A stretch of DNA of 28,971 bases from an uncultured Mucispirillum sp. (GTDB lineage Bacteria; Chrysiogenota; Deferribacteres; Deferribacterales; Mucispirillaceae), in contig CAJUJZ010000013.1 of assembly GCA_910586745.1 (NCBI GenBank), positions 1-28,971 on the forward strand, given 5' to 3'. Shown here in pieces: positions 24,235-28,971 of the stretch. How positions within the stretch are numbered: position 1 is the stretch's first letter; each line of letters opens with the position of its first letter. The notes below the pieces were generated by a model that was given only the letters and a program-made list of their open reading frames with translations, was not told where the DNA came from and did no database searches. The position numbers were made by a program, and so were the translations under genes.

Positions 24235-24263
24235 AATATAACATATTTATAAAATAATGTCAA
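24235..24263 (-). promoter_or_regulatory. Strong sigma70-like promoter of the MATE operon
   Basis: On the minus strand TTGACA (24263-24258, exact consensus), a 17-bp spacer, then TATATT (24240-24235, five of six). The start point is expected near 24228, which leaves a leader of about 200 nt before the first MATE gene. Confidence 0.75.
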
Positions 24264-24299
24264 AGGAAAAAAATAAATTTAAAAAATCTATCTTTTTTA

Positions 24300-24328
24300 T
24301 TGACATATAAGTCATATATCGCTATCTT
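24300..24328 (+). promoter_or_regulatory. sigma70-like promoter of the tkt operon
   Basis: TTGACA (24300-24305, exact), a 17-bp spacer, then TATCTT (24323-24328, four of six). It lies back to back with the minus-strand MATE promoter, 36 bp away. The expected leader is about 50 nt and includes a 13-bp perfect palindrome (ACTGTA-T-TACAGT, 24356-24368) just before the tkt ribosome binding site. Confidence 0.7.
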
Positions 24329-24384
24329 CCATTTCAAGTAGTTATGTTTTAAGTAACTGTATTACAGTATGAAGGGTTAGGATT

Positions 24385-26310
24385 ATGGACTTTCAAAGTT
24401 TTTCAGAAAAAATCGCAGGTCTTGATTACAGCAGGCTGGAGCAGGACTCTCTCTTATGCAGAGGCGATATTCTTACTATGACAACACTTGCTGCAAGTGG
24501 TCATCCTGGTGGCTCAATGTCAACTGTTGACTCTCTTTTAACAGTTTATAATGTTGCAAATATTAACCGTAATAATCTTAATGATTTAAACAGAGATAGA
24601 ATCTTTGTTTCTCATGGTCATATTTCCCCTGCAGTTTATTCATGCCTTGTAAGAAAAGGTATTTTACCACAGGATGAATATATTGCATATTTTAGAAAAG
24701 CAGGCAGTATGTATGAAGGCCATATAGAACGCTCTATTCCTGGTGTAGAATGGACAACAGGTAATCTTGGTCAAGGTCTTTCTGCAGCTTGTGGTGCAGC
24801 TGTTGCAGGCAAAGTTAATGGTAATGACTTTGATGTTTATGTATTTATGGGCGACGGTGAGCAAGAAAAGGGTCAGATTACAGAGGCAAGAAGATTTGCT
24901 GTTAAATATAACCTTTCAAATATTACTGTAATTGTTGACTATAACACTTTACAGATTTCTGGTGATATTTCTAAAGTTATGCCTTCTATGAATATTGCAG
25001 AAAGCTATAAATCAGACGGCTGGGAAGTGCTGCAGATAGATGGTCATAATTTTAAAGAAACAGCTTCTGCTTTATTAAAAGCTAAATCATGCAGTAAACC
25101 AGTATGTATTATTGCTGAAACTGCAATGGGCAGTGGTGTTTCTTTTATGGAACATGAAGCAGGCTTTCATGGTGCTCCACTTTCAGAAGAACAGTATTAT
25201 GAAGCTATGAAAGAATTAAAACTTGAACCATCTCTTGAAAAATATAAAGAAATGCGTAAAGGTTTTGTTTGGGCAGCTCCACATATAAAAGCTGAAAACC
25301 CTAAAGTCAATATAAATGCAGGCAGCCGCATTATTTATAATTCAGATGTTAAAACTGATAATAGAAGTGCTTTTGGTGCTGCATTATTAGATTTAGTAAA
25401 ATTAAATAAGCCAGAAAAATATACAGATGTTGTTGTGTTTGACTGTGACTTAGCAGGCTCAGTAAAAACAAATGGTGTTGAAAAAAAATACCCTGAAAAT
25501 TTTTTCCAGTGTGGTATTTCAGAGCACCATACTGCAGTGTGTGCCGGTGCTGCATCAGTTAATGGTGTTATCAGCTTTTTTGCAGATTTTGGTATGTTTG
25601 GTGTTGACGAAGTTTATAACCAGCAGCGTTTAAATGAAATCAACTCTGCTAATATAAAAGTAGTTACAACACATGTCGGTATAGATGTTGGTGAAGATGG
25701 TAAAACTCATATGTGTATTGACTATATAGGGCTTTTAAGAAATATATTTGATTTTAAAGTTATTGTTCCTGCTGACCCTAATCAGGTTGATACTGTTATC
25801 AGATACGCAGCAAAAGAACAGGGCAGTTTTCATGTAGCTATGGGCAGATCAAAAATACCTGTAATTACAAAAGAAGACGGCTCAGTATTCTTTGACGAAA
25901 ATTATATATATAATTATGGAGAAATAGATATTATCAGACAGGGCAGTGACGGTGTTATATTAGCTTATGGCTCTACATTATATAGAGCATTACAGGCTTA
26001 TGAAATATTAAAAGCAAAAGGGTTAAATTTTGCTGTTATTAATGTTGCAAGCCCTGCATATATAAATGATGAAGCATTTAATAAAATAGCAGAATACAAA
26101 AAAATATTTACTTATGAAGACCATATTTCATCTACTGGTTTATTTGGCACAATTGCTAATATGGCTTTAAGAAGAAAGAAATTTATTGATGCTGCATACT
26201 TTGGGGTTAATGAATTTCCAATGTCTGGTAAATCTGATGAAATATATGATATGCTTTCATTAAGCCCAGAAAAAGTGGCAGAAAATATTATTAAAGAAAT
26301 GGGTGCTTAA
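24385..26310 (+). CDS. tkt: Transketolase
   Basis: Transketolase moves two-carbon ketol units between sugar phosphates in the pentose phosphate pathway, using thiamine diphosphate. The 641-aa single-chain product carries both halves: ASGHPGG (37-43), TTGNLGQGLS (124-133), the ThDP/metal motif GDGEQEKGQITEA (156-168) with N187, and in the pyrimidine-binding half GISEHH (377-382, with the catalytic Glu 380) and FADFGMFG (399-406). The C-terminal domain is complete. Length is close to that of transketolases (about 620-670). AAGGG at 24372-24376 is 8 nt before the ATG. The stop abuts the TTG start of rlmB. A role as transketolase-like phosphoketolase is not supported by the motifs. Confidence 0.93.
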   Translation: MDFQSFSEKIAGLDYSRLEQDSLLCRGDILTMTTLAASGHPGGSMSTVDSLLTVYNVANINRNNLNDLNRDRIFVSHGHISPAVYSCLVRKGILPQDEYIAYFRKAGSMYEGHIERSIPGVEWTTGNLGQGLSAACGAAVAGKVNGNDFDVYVFMGDGEQEKGQITEARRFAVKYNLSNITVIVDYNTLQISGDISKVMPSMNIAESYKSDGWEVLQIDGHNFKETASALLKAKSCSKPVCIIAETAMGSGVSFMEHEAGFHGAPLSEEQYYEAMKELKLEPSLEKYKEMRKGFVWAAPHIKAENPKVNINAGSRIIYNSDVKTDNRSAFGAALLDLVKLNKPEKYTDVVVFDCDLAGSVKTNGVEKKYPENFFQCGISEHHTAVCAGAASVNGVISFFADFGMFGVDEVYNQQRLNEINSANIKVVTTHVGIDVGEDGKTHMCIDYIGLLRNIFDFKVIVPADPNQVDTVIRYAAKEQGSFHVAMGRSKIPVITKEDGSVFFDENYIYNYGEIDIIRQGSDGVILAYGSTLYRALQAYEILKAKGLNFAVINVASPAYINDEAFNKIAEYKKIFTYEDHISSTGLFGTIANMALRRKKFIDAAYFGVNEFPMSGKSDEIYDMLSLSPEKVAENIIKEMGA

Positions 26311-26997
26311 TTGATAATTTCTGGAAGAAATCCTGTAATAGAAGCTAAAAAAAGCGGTAAAGCAAAAAAGATAATTGTCAGACAGGGAGCAAGTATCCAT
26401 TTTGATAATATAAATATACCTTTTGAAGTGCTGGGAAGAAGAGCTTTTGAAGAAAAATATGGCACAGAAACTCAAGGAGTAGTATGTGTTGTTGATGATT
26501 TTGAATATACAGAATTAAAAAATATTCTTAAAAAATCATCACGGGTAGAGGGTGTTGTTTTTTTAGATAAAATACAGGATCCGCATAATTTTGGTGCAGT
26601 AATAAGAGCCTGCCACTGTTTTGGTATAAGGCATATTATTGTTCCACGACATGATCAGGCGAAAGTAAGCCCTGCTGTATATAAAGCCAGTGCTGGCTCG
26701 TTATTTTATACAGAAATATGCGAAGTGGTAAATCTTGGACAGGCAGTAGATGAATTTAAAAGTAAAGGTTTTTCTATTGCTGCAGCAGATATTAATGGAG
26801 ATATTAATTTAAAATCAACATCATGTATTGTAAAATTTCCACTTGGTGTTATAATAGGTTCAGAGGGCAGGGGGATAAGAGAAAGTATTCTTGAACGAGC
26901 TGATTATAAACTTAAAATTGGTATGGCATCAGATATTGATTCCCTTAATGCTTCTATGAGCTGTGCTGTTATACTTTATCAGCTTTTCAGCAGGTAA
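26311..26997 (+). CDS. rlmB: 23S rRNA Gm2251 2'-O-methyltransferase RlmB
   Basis: A SPOUT-class TrmH-family enzyme that methylates the ribose of a conserved 23S rRNA guanosine (G2251 in E. coli numbering). The 228-aa product starts ISGRNPVIEAKKSGKAKKI (the N-terminal substrate-binding domain) and has the three SPOUT motifs: LDKIQDPHNFGAVIR (85-99), IIGSEGRGIR (181-190) and SDIDSLNASMSCAVILY (207-223), which form the trefoil knot and SAM site. TTG is the start; the preceding codon is the tkt stop, and GGGTG about 7 nt upstream serves as ribosome binding site. Other TrmH-family assignments (rRNA or tRNA ribose methyltransferase) cannot be fully excluded. Confidence 0.87.
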   Translation: MIISGRNPVIEAKKSGKAKKIIVRQGASIHFDNINIPFEVLGRRAFEEKYGTETQGVVCVVDDFEYTELKNILKKSSRVEGVVFLDKIQDPHNFGAVIRACHCFGIRHIIVPRHDQAKVSPAVYKASAGSLFYTEICEVVNLGQAVDEFKSKGFSIAAADINGDINLKSTSCIVKFPLGVIIGSEGRGIRESILERADYKLKIGMASDIDSLNASMSCAVILYQLFSR

Positions 26998-27000
26998 TAT

Positions 27001-27435
27001 ATGGCACAAGTTCGTCTTGCAGTTGAGGGAAAAGTTAAAGATAAAGTAATACTTGACAATATCCGCGAATACCAAAAACGCCTTTCTCCATATTTTAAGC
27101 TGGAGCTTTTAGAGATAGGAGAAGGTGGTAAATATTTTGAAAAATTAAGTAAAAAGCAGGCTGCATCAGAAATATTTATAGCTATGGATGCAGGTGGTAA
27201 AAAGTTTACAAGTGAAGGGTTTGCAGAATGGTTTGAGGCTAACCGCAGCCTTTCAAAAAATATAACTTTTGTAATAGGAGAGTCAACAGGACTGTCTAAA
27301 CAGGCAAGAGAGGCAGTATGTGAATTTATATCCCTTTCTGATATGACATTTTCATATAAACTAAGTCTTATGGTAATGGCAGAACAGATATACAGGGCTG
27401 TAACAATTATCACTGGTCACCCCTATCACAAGTAG
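27001..27435 (+). CDS. rlmH: 23S rRNA pseudouridine1915 N3-methyltransferase RlmH
   Basis: RlmH methylates pseudouridine 1915 in helix 69 of 23S rRNA, using SAM, in assembled ribosomes. The 144-aa product is close to the family's usual about 155 and contains the conserved FVIGESTGLS segment (90-99), SLSDMTFSYKLSLMVMAEQIYRA (111-133, given here in part) and the C-terminal HPYHK (140-144), the hallmark of the family. It lies 3 bp after rlmB; AGG in the rlmB end likely acts as ribosome binding site. Two different 23S methyltransferases thus sit in one operon. Confidence 0.94.
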   Translation: MAQVRLAVEGKVKDKVILDNIREYQKRLSPYFKLELLEIGEGGKYFEKLSKKQAASEIFIAMDAGGKKFTSEGFAEWFEANRSLSKNITFVIGESTGLSKQAREAVCEFISLSDMTFSYKLSLMVMAEQIYRAVTIITGHPYHK

Positions 27436-27444
27436 GAGCATAAG

Positions 27445-27807
27445 ATGGATAAGGCGACTAAGGAGCATTTCCGTGAAAAACTGCTTGTTATGAAAAACGA
27501 GCTTATTGAAGCATTAAACAGCAAGTATAATGAAGCATTAGAGCTTGGTTCTGACGGTATTCAGGATACAGCTGATGAGGCATATAATCTTTATAATAAG
27601 AATATTATGCTTGGCAGAGTTGAAACAGATGCTCTTAAACTAAGACTTGTTGATCAGGCTTTGCAGAGAATTGAAAATGATACATATGGTGTATGTATAG
27701 AATGTGAGGAAGAAATTAGCCCTCGCAGACTTGAATATGTTCCATTTGCAAGATACTGCACAGAATGTAAAAGTGAGCTGGAGAAAAAAGGCTTAATTAA
27801 AATGTAG
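27445..27807 (+). CDS. dksA: DksA/TraR-family RNA polymerase-binding factor
   Basis: DksA binds the secondary channel of RNA polymerase and, with ppGpp, adjusts transcription in the stringent response. The 120-aa product has an N-terminal alpha-helical coiled coil, with the tip motif DTADEA (41-46, the D-x-x-D-x-A of DksA), and a C-terminal zinc finger C84-x2-C87 and C105-x2-C108 (CIEC ... CTEC). It is shorter than E. coli DksA (151 aa) but has both hallmarks, which makes DksA more likely than a short TraR. TAGGAG precedes the ATG within the rlmH stop region. The following hairpin probably ends the operon. Confidence 0.88.
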   Translation: MDKATKEHFREKLLVMKNELIEALNSKYNEALELGSDGIQDTADEAYNLYNKNIMLGRVETDALKLRLVDQALQRIENDTYGVCIECEEEISPRRLEYVPFARYCTECKSELEKKGLIKM

Positions 27808-27820
27808 TATGGCTTTTTTT

Positions 27821-27841
27821 AAGGGGCATTTTTCCCCTTTT
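27821..27841 (+). terminator. Rho-independent terminator after dksA
   Basis: AAGGGG (27821-27826) pairs with CCCCTT (27834-27839) around a CATTTTT loop, and the right arm runs into TT. It lies 14 bp after the dksA stop. The T tract is short, so termination efficiency is uncertain. Confidence 0.65.
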
Positions 27842-27852
27842 GAATATATAAA

Positions 27853-27878
27853 GCTGCCTTATTTTATATTAAGGCAGC
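27853..27878 (-). terminator. Hairpin, possible terminator for the minus strand
   Basis: GCTGCCTTA (27853-27861) and its exact complement (27870-27878) flank an 8-nt A/T loop. On the minus strand the stem is followed by TTTATATATTC, so it may have ended transcription of the decayed minus-strand gene downstream. On the plus strand it is simply a second stem behind the dksA terminator. Confidence 0.4.
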
Positions 27879-28161
27879 CCTTACTGTATTTTAAAAACTT
27901 ATTATCTGCTTTACTTTTTTCACTTATTATTTTCATAATAAGTATGGTTTTGTTCGCTCTAAATTCCATAAAATATTTATCATTTCTATATTACAATATT
28001 ATAAGCTTTATATTTTATCCACTTTCTTTAAGGCTTAAGTTCCATATACTTAATATTATTTTTACACTGTAAACTGCCTGCTAATACTTTAAAAAAGAGT
28101 ATAAAATGTATTAATGTTTGTGCCTTTTAGAACTATTCTTTCAGGCATAGTCTGCCATTTT

Positions 28162-28971
28162 TTATACTGAAATGTTATAAGGTACAGCATTTGTTGCTTC
28201 ATAGTCTGAATAAGTAACAAAAGTATCTTTAAAAGATAGAGTATCTATAAAAATATCAAGCATTTCTGCAAGATTTATGCAGCTTAATAAATATTCTTGA
28301 ATATCTTCTTTATAATTGAATTCAGGCATATTATATTTTACATCATCAGTAAGATTTCTGCCTGTAACAAGTATCATTTTTATGAAATTTTTATATAAAT
28401 CATTAAAATTAATATCAGATGTTTCTTCTACAGCTTTATACCCAGTATGTGTAGATTTGATTATTTTTTTAGCCATTCATCACAATCAGAAATTTGTATA
28501 TAAGTTGCACTTGTAAGTAACTGCTGCATTGTGTCATTATTTAATACCTGTATATTATTCTGGTTAGTATTAACTGCTGTGTTTGCAGGAATTGTTTTAT
28601 AAAGTGATAAATTATTCTTTTCATAGTTTTAATATTTTTCTTTTGCTGTATTGTTAAAATCCATCTGCTTAATTTCTGTTATTATTAACAGAAACAGAGC
28701 TGTTTTCTATATATTTTTTCATTGATGCAGTAAGAGAATAATATACAGCTTGACAGCTGCAGGAAAATTATCTATTGGAGTTTGTGGTATATGGCTTGAA
28801 ATAGTGTATAAGTTAAGGATTAGAGATGTTATATTATTAATTGTTCAGCCATCACTTATAGATGGCACTGTTTAATTATCTTCTGGCTTTGGTTCAGTGG
28901 TTTTATTATTGCTGGTATAACCAGTATTGCCTTATCACAAATATCAATATTACCACCACTTTTATGCTGAT
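28162..28971 (-). pseudogene. Broken gene of unknown function, runs off the window
   Basis: The best open piece (28162-28476, 104 codons, start KKIIKSTHTGYK, end YNISV) is preceded, in the next frame on the same strand, by TIPANTAVNTNQNNIQVL, then SATYIQISDCDEWLKK, which runs into it across the A7 run near 28465. Further upstream YSLTASMKKYIENSSVSV and YTISSHIPQTPIDNFPAAV follow in shifting frames with stops between them. Together this reads as one longer gene broken by several frameshifts, with its 5' end beyond the window. I do not recognise the family. The ATG inside the 104-codon piece has no ribosome binding site, so that piece is unlikely to be a gene by itself. Confidence 0.55.

Larger units (their letters stand above)
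27808..28161. other. Spacer with three hairpins, no credible gene
   Basis: The 354-bp stretch after dksA holds a terminator (27821-27841), a 9-bp perfect stem (27853-27878) and a third, A/T-rich stem ACTTATTA/TAATAAGT (27922-27943). An 87-codon frame at 27809-28072 covers them but has no ribosome binding site and is hydrophobic in the way A/T-rich noncoding DNA tends to be. Confidence 0.55.

Noticed and set aside
27809..28072. 87-codon hydrophobic open frame after dksA
   Set aside because: It starts inside the terminator hairpin, has no ribosome binding site, and overlaps three hairpins. Hydrophobic chance frames are common in A/T-rich spacers.
1..28971. CRISPR arrays, tRNA, rRNA genes and integrases
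   Set aside because: I saw no regularly spaced direct repeats with unique spacers, no cloverleaf or rRNA-like sequence, and no recombinase or transposase frame.

Overview
The window is AT-rich (mostly A/T in intergenic and third-codon positions) and bacterial. It is dominated by a nearly complete division and cell-wall (dcw) cluster. The MurE ligase carries the DNPR motif of the meso-diaminopimelate type, and MraZ, FtsL, FtsQ and FtsA are all present, so a Gram-negative-type rod or spiral cell is likely. Together with the SprA/CJM1_0395-type metalloprotease and the strong A/T bias, this suggests a Deferribacterota-like organism (Mucispirillum would fit). That taxonomic call is inference; no rRNA gene is present to confirm it.

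Layout. 1-960: remains of a broken MORN/YwqK-like gene (+). 996-1949: SprA-family putative metalloprotease (-). 1950-2556: AT-rich control region with a 14-bp perfect hairpin, a sigma70-like promoter and five TG-phased 10-bp repeats that look like an MraZ operator. 2557-18660: mraZ-rsmH-ftsL-ftsI-murE-murF-mraY-murD-ftsW-murG-murC-ddl-ftsQ-ftsA-ftsZ, all on + with touching or overlapping stop and start codons almost throughout. murB is missing between murC and ddl. 18710-19339: a decayed second ftsZ copy lying directly behind the intact one. 19357-20418: a GT4-type glycosyltransferase. 20419-21329: a repeat island with one element in two orientations, a 60-bp direct repeat and a TCTGAGCG-type inverted repeat. 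21330-24024: two adjacent paralogous MATE transporters (-), preceded by a long leader with a strong promoter and a well-placed 26-codon leader ORF. 24385-27807: tkt-rlmB-rlmH-dksA (+), with a promoter divergent from the MATE promoter and a terminator hairpin after dksA. 28162 to the window end: a broken gene of unknown function (-).

How the genes work together. MurC, MurD, MurE, MurF and Ddl build UDP-MurNAc-pentapeptide. MraY and MurG make lipid I and lipid II. FtsW and FtsI polymerise and cross-link septal peptidoglycan, and FtsL, FtsQ, FtsA and FtsZ form and anchor the divisome. MraZ and RsmH head the operon, with MraZ the probable autoregulator. The tkt operon joins central carbon metabolism with two 23S rRNA methyltransferases and a DksA-type stringent-response factor.

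The points most worth a second look are the MraZ-box array, the ftsZ relic with a clean 255-bp internal deletion, and the leader ORF with possible alternative hairpins ahead of the MATE pair. A recurring theme is gene decay by frameshifts, several of them at poly-A runs, in three separate loci.
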